The notes: a model not told the origin generated them from the letters alone. Shown: positions 41,958 through 51,816, counted from the first letter of the stretch. The stretch: 64,000 nt of DNA from Croceimicrobium sp965658965 (GCA_965658965.1 CBFHVV010000001.1:22139-86138); one strand, 5' to 3'. A program made the numbers and translations.

Positions 41958-43631
41958 TTACTTTAAAACTACTTTTTGAGTAGCAGTAAAACCTAATTCA
42001 TTAGAAACACTAATTACATATACACCAGTATTTAGGTTTTCTGCGTTCCACTGTACGCTGTTTTCAGCATCGCTAAAAGAAGCAACAACCGAACCGGTAA
42101 GATTGTAAATACGCACTTCGTGCTTTCCAGCAGGAAGATCAATATTAGTAATACCCATACTTGGGTTAGGGTAAATATTTACGCTTGCGCTTAAATCTTC
42201 ATTTAAACCGATGGTTGCAGCACAGTCTTGCCAAGGAGCAAGGATAGTTTTTGGCTGATCATCAGGACGCTGGTAAAAACGGTTGAAGTCACCTGTACCA
42301 GAAGGCTCTAAACAAGTAGTATCGGTAGCATTCAAAAAGCTCTCTTCAATTTGAGTACCAGTACCATCTTCTACCATGTATTTGAAAGCAAACCTTCCTG
42401 GGCAAATTTGTGAAACGGTAGTTTCAAAAACACCCGGCTGAGTAGCAGAAGCAGTTAATTCGATAGCACCACCTTGCCACTGTGGATCGGTGAAGTTTCC
42501 GATTACAAAAACTTTAACAAAACTAGCAGGACCATTGCTCATATCAACTTGGAAAGTAATATCAGATGGATTTGGCTGAGGACCGCAAGCACCGCTAGCA
42601 AGACCAAAGCAACGTGGAGCTACAACGGTATCTTTACTAAAAGTAACAACATTGTTGCCACCTGGCTCCCAGTTAGCGTTACCAGCCTGAATCATACGGG
42701 CCTTGTAAGTAAACTCTGGGCTTGGTACGTAGAATGTACCTTCGTAAATCATATCACCATCAGGGTCAAATAAGAAGTCGCCACCAGACCAGCCGTTAAA
42801 CGGACCAGCAATATCTACTGAGTCAACAGCGGGGTCAAAATTGCTACAATTAGAGTTACTTAAATCTACTTGAATAGTTACATTAAAAGTATCTGGAACA
42901 AAGCAAGGACCACATTGGGCATAGCAAATTGGACCAAAAACAGTATCAGCAGAAATGATTAACTGACGGTTATTGTTAACCGCACAAGCAGCAGGAACAC
43001 TTTCGTCAGATCCCCAAGCAGAACCATTCACAAACTTGAAGTTCATGGTATCATTGGTAGGGATGTAAGCGATGTAGCGGTACATGCTATCTGCTAATAC
43101 ATCGTATAATTCAGTTGAACCTGGAGACCATCCTTGGAAGTCACCCGCTACACTGATAGTAGTGTCGATAGCAGCCTCTAGGCTCATATCTAATACCATA
43201 GAAACAGCAGAATGTCCTGCGGGAGCAGCACCACCAAAAAGTACAGCTGCAGTACTATCGCCGCCCACAAGGTTTACCCAGCGGTTGCTATTGCCATTGT
43301 CGAAACCTAAACCGGCACTTACTTGACTAGCAGCAGGAACACCTTCTTCGTCGCCCCAAGCATTACCATTAAGAAATTTATATTGGTAAACTCCGTCAGG
43401 AATATTAACCGTGGCAGTGTAAATACTGGAGGTGCCAACCTGTGTTAAAGGCGTAGCTGCTGGATCCCAGTTTCCTGCAGCGCCTGCAGCGGCTTGAAAG
43501 TCGCCCGCAACGTGTACACCATTGGCGCTAACGGTTTGCCCAGACATGTCTACCTGAAAGGTTAGACTACTTTGAGCCCACGCAGCACCACCGATCAACA
43601 TCGCCATCGCCAGTGTGTAGATTTTTTTCAT
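41958..43631 (-). CDS. Secreted multi-module carbohydrate-binding protein with T9SS sorting domain
   Basis: 557 residues. A signal peptide (MKKIYTLAMAMLIGGAAWAQ) is followed by four repeats of a ~100-residue beta module starting near 24, 142, 248 and 355 (LTFQVDMSGQT, VSMVLDMSLEA, VTIQVDLSNSN, ITFQVDMSNGP), each with a V-A-G-D/P-F-x-G-W-like turn. This fits CBM20/CBM48-like starch-binding folds. A type A T9SS domain closes the protein (NIYPNPSMGITNIDLPAG, LNTGVYVISV). It is divergent from a GH13 amylase gene, with a shared operator between them. I infer a cell-surface starch-binding protein; no catalytic motif is visible. Confidence 0.8.
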   Translation of the reverse strand: MKKIYTLAMAMLIGGAAWAQSSLTFQVDMSGQTVSANGVHVAGDFQAAAGAAGNWDPAATPLTQVGTSSIYTATVNIPDGVYQYKFLNGNAWGDEEGVPAASQVSAGLGFDNGNSNRWVNLVGGDSTAAVLFGGAAPAGHSAVSMVLDMSLEAAIDTTISVAGDFQGWSPGSTELYDVLADSMYRYIAYIPTNDTMNFKFVNGSAWGSDESVPAACAVNNNRQLIISADTVFGPICYAQCGPCFVPDTFNVTIQVDLSNSNCSNFDPAVDSVDIAGPFNGWSGGDFLFDPDGDMIYEGTFYVPSPEFTYKARMIQAGNANWEPGGNNVVTFSKDTVVAPRCFGLASGACGPQPNPSDITFQVDMSNGPASFVKVFVIGNFTDPQWQGGAIELTASATQPGVFETTVSQICPGRFAFKYMVEDGTGTQIEESFLNATDTTCLEPSGTGDFNRFYQRPDDQPKTILAPWQDCAATIGLNEDLSASVNIYPNPSMGITNIDLPAGKHEVRIYNLTGSVVASFSDAENSVQWNAENLNTGVYVISVSNELGFTATQKVVLK

Positions 43632-43661
43632 GATTTTGAATTTAAAGTAAATAAATTAGTA

Positions 43662-43678
43662 AGTGTAAATTTTACATT
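43662..43678. promoter_or_regulatory. Predicted Nudix-regulator operator (copy 1)
   Basis: AGTGTA-AATTT-TACATT, one mismatch from the AGTGTA-N5-TACACT palindrome found at three other places in this window. It lies between the divergent binding-protein and amylase genes (ATG at 43631 and 43747). Confidence 0.65.
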
Positions 43679-43746
43679 TATGAGACAAATTAACGAAAAA
43701 TATTACAGATATAGTAATATTGCTATAAGCTAAAACGCAATATTTA

Positions 43747-45558
43747 ATGATTCAAAAATACCACCTTTACGCCTTGACCTTTTTAGTCTTAGGCACATTT
43801 ACTAAGCTAAGTGCGCAAATACAAGCCTTTCCGCCGCATTGGTTTAAAGACCTGCATAATCAAGAGCTAGAAATTATGCTTTACTCACCCGAAGGTTTTG
43901 CCGTGTTACCCGAATGTAAAGCGGAAAACCTGGCGGCTGAAGCAAGCTTCGCTAATAATCGTGATTATGCTTATTTACGAGTAGATCTTTCCAACTTTGA
44001 AGGCAATAGCTTTAAAATTAAATGCGGGAAGGAAACTCTAAAATATCAGTTGAAAAAGCCCAATAAAGCTGCCGCGGGTTTAAACCCGAGTGATGCTATT
44101 TATTTGATATCGCCGGACAGGTTTGCAAATGCTGATCCTAAAAATGATAAGCTAAAGGGTATGAACGAGGCCAAATACGGCCGAGAATTTCCTTTTGGTA
44201 GGCATGGTGGAGATTTAGCGGGTATGATCTCCAAATTAGATTATATCCACAATTTAGGTTTTACCGCTACTTGGTCTTGCCCCTTACTAACCAATAATGA
44301 ATTCAAAGAGTCTTATCATGGTTATGCAATTACCGATCACTACAATATCGACCCTCGCTTTGGCAGCAATAAGCTTTATCGCACTTATGTAGATGCATCC
44401 CACGAGAAAGGGATGAAGGTAATTATGGATGTGGTTTATAACCACTTTGGCTCTCAGCACCTTTTCCATCTCAATCCACCGGATAGTAATTTCTTTCATT
44501 TCGACATGAAAGGCACCCGCAGCAATTTCCGGGCGGTAAATTTATTAGATCCTCATGCGGCCGCAGCCGACATAAAACAGTTTAGCAATGGCTGGTTTGA
44601 TGATCATATGCCTGATGTTAATCAGCAAGATCCCCACATGGCCAGTTTTCTAATTCAAAATTCTTTATGGTGGATTTTAGAATACGGTATTGATGCATTT
44701 CGTATCGACACTTATGCTTATCCCGACCAAAAATTTATGGCCGAATTGGGTAGTCGCATAAAAACGGAAGTTCCCAACTTCTTTCTCTTCGGCGAGATTT
44801 GGGTGCATATGCCCGAAATTCAAAGTTATTTCGCCGGCGATAATCGCTATAATTCTTTAAATAGTCACTTGGATGCCGTTACCGATTTTCAGTTTAAATA
44901 TGCTGTTAAGGAAAGCTTAGATCAAGGTCAGGGTTGGACGAGCGGCGTGGCAAAGCTATACTATCGTTTAGCTGCCGACTATTTATATAAAAGCCCTGAG
45001 AATTTGGTGACCTTTATAGATAATCACGATGAAGCCCGAATTTTTGGAGAGTTACATGGCGATATTCCTAAACTTAAAGTAGCACTGGGTATTTTATATA
45101 CCATGCGGGGAATCCCTTCTACTTATTATGGCACGGAAGTCTTAATGAAGGAAACCAAGGATCATGGCCATATTAGAGAAGACTTTTCTGGTGGATTCCC
45201 AGGGGATACTCTCGATAAATTTACAGCAGCAGGAAGGACTGATCAGGAAAACGAAATCTTTAATTACATAAAGGACTTATTAAATTGGCGCAAGGGTTCT
45301 GAAGCTATCACTAAGGGCTCCTTTATTCACTTTGTGCCAGCTAATGATGTATATGTGTACGCACGCATCAGCGAAAGCGACACAGTTATTGTCCTTTTTA
45401 ATAGCAATCAAAACGACGACAGAAAGGTGGATTTAAGTCGTTTTAGTGAAGTGTGGGATAGTGCGAAACCTGCGGTTAATATTATTGAGCAAGAGAAATT
45501 TGTAGGGCAAAATATAGACCTTCCGAAAATGAGTATTACCATACTACAGCAGCAGTAA
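43747..45558 (+). CDS. GH13 alpha-amylase/neopullulanase-like enzyme, periplasmic
   Basis: 603 residues. A signal peptide without lipobox (to about 24, KLSAQIQ) is followed by an N-terminal beta domain of the cyclomaltodextrinase/neopullulanase type (~25-120) and a (beta/alpha)8 barrel. Catalytic residues are readable: nucleophile Asp321 in DAFRIDTYAYP, acid/base Glu350 in LFGEIWVH, and Asp425 in FIDNHDEARIF; VMDVVYNHFG is also present. SusA-like enzymes of this type open imported maltodextrins in the periplasm. The gene is divergent from the starch-binding protein and preceded by the shared operator. Confidence 0.9.
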   Translation: MIQKYHLYALTFLVLGTFTKLSAQIQAFPPHWFKDLHNQELEIMLYSPEGFAVLPECKAENLAAEASFANNRDYAYLRVDLSNFEGNSFKIKCGKETLKYQLKKPNKAAAGLNPSDAIYLISPDRFANADPKNDKLKGMNEAKYGREFPFGRHGGDLAGMISKLDYIHNLGFTATWSCPLLTNNEFKESYHGYAITDHYNIDPRFGSNKLYRTYVDASHEKGMKVIMDVVYNHFGSQHLFHLNPPDSNFFHFDMKGTRSNFRAVNLLDPHAAAADIKQFSNGWFDDHMPDVNQQDPHMASFLIQNSLWWILEYGIDAFRIDTYAYPDQKFMAELGSRIKTEVPNFFLFGEIWVHMPEIQSYFAGDNRYNSLNSHLDAVTDFQFKYAVKESLDQGQGWTSGVAKLYYRLAADYLYKSPENLVTFIDNHDEARIFGELHGDIPKLKVALGILYTMRGIPSTYYGTEVLMKETKDHGHIREDFSGGFPGDTLDKFTAAGRTDQENEIFNYIKDLLNWRKGSEAITKGSFIHFVPANDVYVYARISESDTVIVLFNSNQNDDRKVDLSRFSEVWDSAKPAVNIIEQEKFVGQNIDLPKMSITILQQQ

Positions 45559-45620
45559 TTACTGAGGGCTTTGCTCTAAGAGCAAGCAGAATTTTGAGAT
45601 TTTATAAATTCAATGCTAGG

Positions 45621-45651
45621 AGGGACCGAATATTTTCTGGTCCCTTTTTTT
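45621..45651 (+). terminator. Rho-independent terminator after the periplasmic amylase gene
   Basis: Stem AGGGACC / GGTCCCT with an 11-nt loop that has its own inner pairing (GAA/TTC), followed by seven T. Confidence 0.85.
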
Positions 45652-45838
45652 GTTATTAGCACTGGAGTAAGATGGGCTGTAAAAGGCAAGTTTTAATACA
45701 GACGGCTTACTTAGAGGAGCAATCTTTTTTGTTAAGCTATGTTCGATTATTATGCTAAACTCAATGGCTCGGGCTGTGTGAATGGGTGATTTGTTATGTG
45801 CTAAGTTTTTATGGGGAGAAATGGAAGGTGTGCAAAAT

Positions 45839-45869
45839 AAAAAAGCCCGTCTCTTTCAAAACGGGCTTT
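45839..45869 (-). terminator. Rho-independent terminator after the sus operon (minus strand)
   Basis: Stem AAAGCCCGT / ACGGGCTTT with a 10-nt loop; T run on the minus strand. It lies 23 nt past the last gene of the operon. Confidence 0.88.
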
Positions 45870-45891
45870 CATCTAGTGTTAATCTCTCTAC

Positions 45892-46764
45892 TTAGTCGCA
45901 ACCAAGGTTGGCTACTACATCATAGGTGATTCTCGACCCACCTCCTACAAAAATTTTCTTCTGAATGTATAAGGTAATTTTGGTGATGCTTTTACCTGCA
46001 GGGACCTGAAAGAAATCGCGGGGCACAAAGTATTTTTTAAATACGCCGTCGCCATAGTAGTCCATTTGCAACTCAGGAAAGTTACCCACCTGAAAGGCGT
46101 TAGGAGCAATGTTAACGGTAGTGCTATCACTTAGAGTTGCTTGTGCAAAAAACCAAGCATCGTTCGGATCTAAGTCTTGCATTCCTGGTTCTTGCTCTTC
46201 TTTGTTGTCGTAGTAAAACATAACTAAGTCGGTATCCACAAACCTTCCCGGAAATAAGAAAGCGGGTTCTCTTTTAGTTACCGGAGGATCCACAGCAATA
46301 GTTACATCAGTAGACTTGCGATCTGGGTCACCGTAACCGCCGCCATCTTTAGGTTTAACCAGAAAGCTAATGTCGTTTTCAAAGACAGTTTGGGCATCCA
46401 CTTCATAAAACTCCGTAGGAATCATGGTGAAGGTGTAAATATTTTCTGCCTCTTTAGTCATTTTTAAAGCCTCATTACTTTCCTTCCAAGGCTCAGTACC
46501 TACTCCATTTACCAAGGGGTGAGGGTCTTGATGCTCTGCGGGAGACCAAGTCCAAATGTAAAGGTCTAAGCCTGCTGCGGCATCGGCCTGAAGGTTTTGC
46601 ACATGTTCTAAACTCGCATCGAATTTGGAGATATCTACGATAATCTTTACTTCGGTGGTAGGCTCTTTATACTCGGGCGGATCGGTAGTAACCTGTGCGT
46701 TTAAGTTAATAGAAGCCCCTAATCCTAATGCCAATAAGGCGATGTTATTTAATATTCTCTTCAT
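45892..46764 (-). CDS. Exported accessory protein of the sus operon, unknown function
   Basis: 290 residues. A signal peptide without a lipobox (to about 24, SINLNAQ) is followed by a beta-rich mature part with several Trp and Tyr residues (LYIWTWSPAEHQDP, EPWKESNEALKMT, FTMIPTEFYEVD), which suggests carbohydrate contact. It has no T9SS domain. It is the last gene of the susC-susD-lipoprotein operon, 3 nt after the DUF5004-like gene. SusE/SusF-like proteins occupy this place in other loci, but this one is not an obvious SusE/F homologue. A role in glycan binding is inferred from context. Confidence 0.65.
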   Translation of the reverse strand: MKRILNNIALLALGLGASINLNAQVTTDPPEYKEPTTEVKIIVDISKFDASLEHVQNLQADAAAGLDLYIWTWSPAEHQDPHPLVNGVGTEPWKESNEALKMTKEAENIYTFTMIPTEFYEVDAQTVFENDISFLVKPKDGGGYGDPDRKSTDVTIAVDPPVTKREPAFLFPGRFVDTDLVMFYYDNKEEQEPGMQDLDPNDAWFFAQATLSDSTTVNIAPNAFQVGNFPELQMDYYGDGVFKKYFVPRDFFQVPAGKSITKITLYIQKKIFVGGGSRITYDVVANLGCD

Positions 46765-46767
46765 GGC

Positions 46768-47244
46768 TTATTTTCTATTAAAAGTGTAGATATAACGAGC
46801 GTAAACCTGATCGCAAGAGCTTTTCATTTCTTGAAAGAGCATTAGCTGGTCAATTTTACGAACCATATTTCCTAACTCAACGGTAGTGGTATCGTTGGTA
46901 GTAGAAATTAAATGCATATTAGCCGGAAACTCAGGGTCGTCGAACGAATAAATTCCATTGAGGCTGCTGAAGGGAAGCCCGTCTAAACTATTGGCATTAA
47001 TAGCATAAGAGGATGAACCAGCATCGAAGTTAATTTCAACGGTGTTGGTTTCAAGAAAGTAATCACTAATTTCCATGGTTTCCCACTGCGGGAAGGACCG
47101 GTCCTCAACTTCTACTTTGCTAAGGGTCCAATCGCCTTCTACTCCAGTAATTACCGAGTAAGACTCACCAATTTCCTCGTAAGGATCCGGACGACAGGCT
47201 ATAGCTAAAGAAACTAGCAGGCCTAATATTAAGTACTTTTTCAT
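46768..47244 (-). CDS. DUF5004-like lipoprotein of the sus operon
   Basis: 158 residues with a lipoprotein signal (SLAIAC, Cys17). The motif ITGVEGDWTLSKVE near 33-46 is like DUF5004 proteins, which often follow SusD genes in Bacteroidota polysaccharide loci. The assignment to that DUF is from memory. Lies 18 nt after susD and 3 nt before the next gene. Outer-membrane anchoring is expected; function unknown. Confidence 0.65.
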   Translation of the reverse strand: MKKYLILGLLVSLAIACRPDPYEEIGESYSVITGVEGDWTLSKVEVEDRSFPQWETMEISDYFLETNTVEINFDAGSSSYAINANSLDGLPFSSLNGIYSFDDPEFPANMHLISTTNDTTTVELGNMVRKIDQLMLFQEMKSSCDQVYARYIYTFNRK

Positions 47245-47262
47245 TTTTAATCTTTTTTAAAA

Positions 47263-48651
47263 TTAACAACCACCAGTAGGGTTAAGGTCAAAAGCTGAAG
47301 TTTGCTCGGAAATGGGGAATTGAATAATCATACCATTACAATCCCACGGTTTATTGCGGATCTCAATCGCTTCTCCACCTACGGCACCTCTTCTTTTAAG
47401 TTGTTGGATGCGATCTCCTTCACCAAACATTTCAATACGACGCTCGTAGCGTGCAGCATCTCTTACCGCCGCGGTTCCAGCAGCAGGGTCTAAGTCATTT
47501 ACATTAGATCCGTAAGCACGTAAACGTACGTCATTTATATCTTGAATAGCGATGCTTAAGTCGCCATTACTAAGAGCTAAAGCTTCAGCCCGTAAAAGTT
47601 TCATATCGGTGAGGTGTAAGACAGGGACGTCAAAAAACTCTTGGTTAAACTTCTTAACTAAAACTACCGCATCGGCATCTTCTCCTACTACTTCAAAAAA
47701 CGCTTGTATTCTTTTATCAGATGTATCTGCGGCATAAAGATCGTAAAAATCTTTATTGGCTTTAAATAGAGGATCGGCTCCGTCTAAATCAGAACGATAG
47801 TTATCCGTAAATCCGGTGGAGCGGAAATCGCGCAGAGTGCTATTGGAAGTGGTCGTGAAAATAGCCTCCCTAACATTAACCGTATCTAGCTCAAAGCGGT
47901 CGATAGAGCTACCTAGGCTATAACGATTGGTGTTAATCACATCACCAGCGTATTGCGCAGCAAGGGCGTACTCACCTTGTTGGAAGTAAATTTTAGCTAA
48001 ATAAGCATTAGCCGCATCTTTAGAGGCATAATAGTCAGAGTTGTCTACTAAATTTGGTAATGCTCTCTGAAAATCGGCGATAATATTAGCATAGTTAGAG
48101 GCTACAGATTCACGTGCCACAATAGACTCTTCCGTGGAGGTTTTGTAAATCAAACCCGCGTGACTGTTATCGGCGGTGTATCCGTAAGGCTGGCAAAAGA
48201 GCTTTAACAATTCCCAGTGAGATAATGCTCTTAAGAAATAAGCCTGAGCTGCGATTTCGGATTTTTCAGCTGGCGAAAAATCGAAATCTTCGATAACCTC
48301 TAAAACACGATTAGCTCTAAAAATAGTAATATAAGGGTCTTGGTAAATACCGCCAATGGTTCCATTAAAGAAAAGCGTATTGTGATTATACACCTCCGAG
48401 AGGTCTTCGTTAATGGTAGGATCAGCTAGGTTATCTGCTAGAAGCTCATTTAAATACTGTATTCTTCCGTTATATACATTAGCGGTAACGTCGTAGCAGC
48501 TTTGTAGCAAATCCATTACGTCTTGCTTAGATTGTAAGGCTTCTTCTTCCGTAAGATCGGCGCCTTGTAAATCTGTTTCAAGCATTTTTTCGCAGGCGGT
48601 ACTTAAAACTAAGCCGCCGGAAATAATTATATAAGTGATAAACTTTTTCAT
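47263..48651 (-). CDS. susD: SusD/RagB family nutrient-binding lipoprotein
   Basis: 462 residues, typical for SusD. The lipoprotein signal ends LSTAC with Cys20. TPR-like helical architecture and family motifs are clear: FFNGTIGGIYQDPYITIFR (in part), AAQAYFLRALSHWELLKLFCQ, KDAANAYLAKIYFQQGEY, and the C-terminal RRIEMFGEGDRIQQLKR. SusD covers the SusC pore and binds the glycan outside. The gene follows susC by 9 nt on the same transcript. Confidence 0.93.
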   Translation of the reverse strand: MKKFITYIIISGGLVLSTACEKMLETDLQGADLTEEEALQSKQDVMDLLQSCYDVTANVYNGRIQYLNELLADNLADPTINEDLSEVYNHNTLFFNGTIGGIYQDPYITIFRANRVLEVIEDFDFSPAEKSEIAAQAYFLRALSHWELLKLFCQPYGYTADNSHAGLIYKTSTEESIVARESVASNYANIIADFQRALPNLVDNSDYYASKDAANAYLAKIYFQQGEYALAAQYAGDVINTNRYSLGSSIDRFELDTVNVREAIFTTTSNSTLRDFRSTGFTDNYRSDLDGADPLFKANKDFYDLYAADTSDKRIQAFFEVVGEDADAVVLVKKFNQEFFDVPVLHLTDMKLLRAEALALSNGDLSIAIQDINDVRLRAYGSNVNDLDPAAGTAAVRDAARYERRIEMFGEGDRIQQLKRRGAVGGEAIEIRNKPWDCNGMIIQFPISEQTSAFDLNPTGGC

Positions 48652-48660
48652 GGTTGTGGC

Positions 48661-51600
48661 TTAGAAATTAACATTTAAACGAATTGAATAAGTACGCTCT
48701 TGCGGAGGTGTTAAGAAGGTGATATTCACGCTCATGTTCCGGTCCGTTGCGTTTTCAAAATCACGTGCAATTTCCGGATCTAGACCAGGGTAATTAGTAA
48801 AGGTGAGGAGATTGGTTCCGATAAAAGAAATCTGTCCACCTTTTAGTCCCATAGCTTTCGCCTGATTGCGGTTTAAGCGGTAGCTTAGAGTAAGGTTTCT
48901 TAAACGTAAGTAACTACCATCGTGTAACCATTGGTCTGTATTAATCCACGGAGTGTTCGCTCCTAAATTGGCCTCATCTAGCGTTAAGCGAGCATACTCT
49001 GCTTCGTCACCTGGTTGTCTCCAACGGTCGAAAGTGTGAAAGGTTCTATTCCAATCATCTACTCTTCCTAATTGGCGCTTAGAGGAACTATCGTAAATAT
49101 CGCTACCAATGGTAAAGACGAATAATACGCTTAAATCCCACTGCTTATAACCAAAATTGTTGGTGATACCTCCAATGGCATCAGGCAATACGCTACCTAC
49201 GGCAACACGATCAGCTGGATCCCAGTTAAAAGTAGGATTGCCATCAATATCTAAGTAAACAGGACGACCAGTAGCTGGGTCAATATGCGAGTGACGTACT
49301 AAAAAGTTAGTTCCCACTGGCTCACCAACTACGGTTCTGGTATCGTTGGTTCCACCACCAACAGCATCGGCAGAATAGCCACCAAGGCTTTCAATTTCGT
49401 TATAGTTATAAGCGATATTAAAGTCGGTAGTCCAACGGAATTCACCAACTAAGTTTCTACTTTTAATCTGAAACTCTACTCCTTCGTTTAATAGGGCCCC
49501 AACATTATCGTAGAAATTACCGAATCCAGAAACTCGAGGAAGAGTTACGTTTAACAATACATCGGTAGTATTCTTGCGATAGTAGGCAATTTCACCGGTA
49601 AGACGGTCTTCTAATAAACCATATTCCAAACCAAAGTCAAATACTCTAGTGGTCTCCCAGCGTAAATCTGGGTTGGGGTTGTTAAGAGGGTAAAGAATAT
49701 CGCGGCCATCGTATGCCTGGGCATCGCGGCGGTAACGTGCAGCAAACTCAATATTGGTTAGGTTGGCATTACCAATCCAGCCAATACTACCTTTCAATTT
49801 AAGATAGTTTATGATGCGGTTGTTTTTCATCCAGTCTTCGTCACTAATTATCCAACCTAAAGAAACGGATGGAAAATAGCCAAAGCGGCTGTCTGGGCCA
49901 AAGCGAGAACTACCATCCGAGCGTAAAACGGCTTGCGCCAGATATTTTCCTTTGTAGTTGTAGTTTACCTTTCCGAAGAAAGACATAAAACGGGAAATAA
50001 AGGATGTTTGAATAGAGTCAAACTCATAGTTGTCTCTTAACTCGGCATGGTTGTAGAAAGGTCCGGGGGCGTCTTCAACAAAATTTCGCGTACCGGTGAT
50101 ATTTCCCATAGAGTCGCGCACGGTCATGGAGTAAGTACGGGTAAAGTTTTCTTGATACTCGGTACCTAGTAAGAAGTTGAACTTGCTGTTCTCGTTCATT
50201 TTCCAATCGTAACTACCGGTTAAAAAGCCATTATAGTTATAAGAACGCTGAGGGAATCGATCGGCAATACCTCTACCGGCAGTAGTATTATCTACATTGG
50301 TTGTGTTGGGGCCAGCAGGATTAAAGATATCTTCCATAGACTGGAAGTAATCTAAAGAGGCACTTCCTAAAATGGTAAAGTTTTTAAAGGGAGAGTAAGA
50401 TACCTTGGCATTGTTGATGGAGCGAAGGTCTGTCATGCGCCATTGCTTCAACTCTCGCTGAGCCACGGGATTATTGCCAACACCAGCTTGTAACCACCAG
50501 TCTCCAGGACGGTTTAGCGTGTCGCCATTTCTGATATTGTAACGGTCCCACTTAATAGGGTAGATAGGCAAGGCAGTACTCATAGCTGATCCCAAACCAC
50601 CGGTCCAAGCATTGTCTACTCTGTTGTAAGTGCTACGCGTTAGTCCCGTGCTTAAGCTCACGCTTAGTTTATCTGAAAAGCGGTAATCACCGTTAAAGCG
50701 ACCACTTAAACGATTGTACTGATCACCTTCGATATAACTGCGGTTTTCATCGTAAGAAAGACCCGCATAATAATTAAATTTCTCGGTACCCTGAGAAACG
50801 CTAAAATCGTAGAAGGCTTTATAACCAGTTCGTACCACTTCGTCTACCCAATCGGTATTGGTGTTTTGCGCGTCTTCCCAAGAAACGCCCCTTGGTAGAG
50901 TTGGAGTGCCTGTATTACCATCGTTTACCCAAGCTTCGCGGTAAAGCTGTAAGTATTGTTCAGAGTTTAACATATCAGGCATACGACTAGGGGAAGAAAC
51001 GCCCTGAGTAGTTGAAAAATTAAACTTCAGGCCGCCTTTCGTTCCACGCTTGGTAGTAATTAAAATTACACCATTGGCTCCTCTTGAACCATAGATTGCG
51101 GTAGCGGCAGCATCTTTTAAGATTTCTACCGAAGCAATATCGTCAGGATTGAGAAAGGCCAGAGGGTTTTGGTTCATACCTCCACTATTGCCACGGGAAA
51201 AGAAATCTTGATTCAGTTGGGCTCCGTCTACAATATATAGCGGATCACCACCGGCGCCAATACTCGTTATACCGCGCACTCGCACTACCGAGGCTGAGCC
51301 TGCTAAACCACTGCCGGTTACAATTTGTACACCAGCAGCTTTTCCTTGTATCGCAGTTTCGAAACTAGGAGTGGGCATGTCGTTGAGTTTTTTTGCATCC
51401 AACTTTACCACATTACCGGTCATTTCTCTCCTGCGCTGCACGCCATAACCAACTACTACAATTTCCTCTAACTGATTAGCACTCTCTGCGAGTGTTGCAT
51501 TAACAGTTTTCTTCTCTCCTTTTTTTAATTCTACTTCAATTTTCTTGGCTTCAAAGCCAATGAAGGAAAATTCAAGTACAATTTTACCAGGACTAATTCC

Positions 51601-51789
51601 AGAAATAGTGTATTTGCCATTGAAATCGGCCGACGTTCCTACGCCTTGCTGACCTACTACCACAACGGAGGCGCCAGGTAAGGGCAATCCTTCTTTGTCG
51701 AAAATAGTTCCTTCAATAACCTGAGCCTGCAAACCCCAAAAGGAGAGGGAGAACATCAGCATTAAAAAAGACTGTAAAGTTCTTTTCAT
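48661..51789 (-). CDS. susC: SusC/RagA TonB-linked outer membrane transporter
   Basis: 1042 residues from the ATG at 51789 (KRTLQSFLMLMFSLSFWG follows); a frame 10 codons longer begins only with TTG. The mature N-terminus has the carboxypeptidase-regulatory-like domain (VIEGTIFDKEGLPLPGASV), then the TonB plug with the SusC signatures PLYIVDG and ASVEILKDAAATAIYGSRG, then a 22-stranded-type barrel ending in an aromatic residue (SIRLNVNF). With SusD it should import oligosaccharides, here inferred to be maltodextrins. An exact -7 element (51817-51824) and an operator (51840-51856) lie upstream. Confidence 0.94.
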   Translation of the reverse strand: MKRTLQSFLMLMFSLSFWGLQAQVIEGTIFDKEGLPLPGASVVVVGQQGVGTSADFNGKYTISGISPGKIVLEFSFIGFEAKKIEVELKKGEKKTVNATLAESANQLEEIVVVGYGVQRRREMTGNVVKLDAKKLNDMPTPSFETAIQGKAAGVQIVTGSGLAGSASVVRVRGITSIGAGGDPLYIVDGAQLNQDFFSRGNSGGMNQNPLAFLNPDDIASVEILKDAAATAIYGSRGANGVILITTKRGTKGGLKFNFSTTQGVSSPSRMPDMLNSEQYLQLYREAWVNDGNTGTPTLPRGVSWEDAQNTNTDWVDEVVRTGYKAFYDFSVSQGTEKFNYYAGLSYDENRSYIEGDQYNRLSGRFNGDYRFSDKLSVSLSTGLTRSTYNRVDNAWTGGLGSAMSTALPIYPIKWDRYNIRNGDTLNRPGDWWLQAGVGNNPVAQRELKQWRMTDLRSINNAKVSYSPFKNFTILGSASLDYFQSMEDIFNPAGPNTTNVDNTTAGRGIADRFPQRSYNYNGFLTGSYDWKMNENSKFNFLLGTEYQENFTRTYSMTVRDSMGNITGTRNFVEDAPGPFYNHAELRDNYEFDSIQTSFISRFMSFFGKVNYNYKGKYLAQAVLRSDGSSRFGPDSRFGYFPSVSLGWIISDEDWMKNNRIINYLKLKGSIGWIGNANLTNIEFAARYRRDAQAYDGRDILYPLNNPNPDLRWETTRVFDFGLEYGLLEDRLTGEIAYYRKNTTDVLLNVTLPRVSGFGNFYDNVGALLNEGVEFQIKSRNLVGEFRWTTDFNIAYNYNEIESLGGYSADAVGGGTNDTRTVVGEPVGTNFLVRHSHIDPATGRPVYLDIDGNPTFNWDPADRVAVGSVLPDAIGGITNNFGYKQWDLSVLFVFTIGSDIYDSSSKRQLGRVDDWNRTFHTFDRWRQPGDEAEYARLTLDEANLGANTPWINTDQWLHDGSYLRLRNLTLSYRLNRNQAKAMGLKGGQISFIGTNLLTFTNYPGLDPEIARDFENATDRNMSVNITFLTPPQERTYSIRLNVNF

Positions 51790-51816
51790 AGAAATAAAAT
51801 AATTGATTAGGTGCTT

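Larger units (their letters stand above)
45559..45891. other. Intergenic region between convergent starch-locus genes
   Basis: About 330 nt containing a plus-strand terminator (45621-45651) for the amylase gene and a minus-strand terminator (45839-45869) for the sus operon. Between them I see no credible gene, only a 28-codon frame without support. Confidence 0.65.

Noticed and set aside
43381..43440. Further AGTGTA half-site
   Set aside because: It lies inside the binding-protein coding sequence (GCAGTGTAAATACTGG) and lacks a proper second arm.
45670..45760. 28-codon frame in the gap after the amylase gene
   Set aside because: No recognisable content or start signal, and it lies between two convergent terminators.
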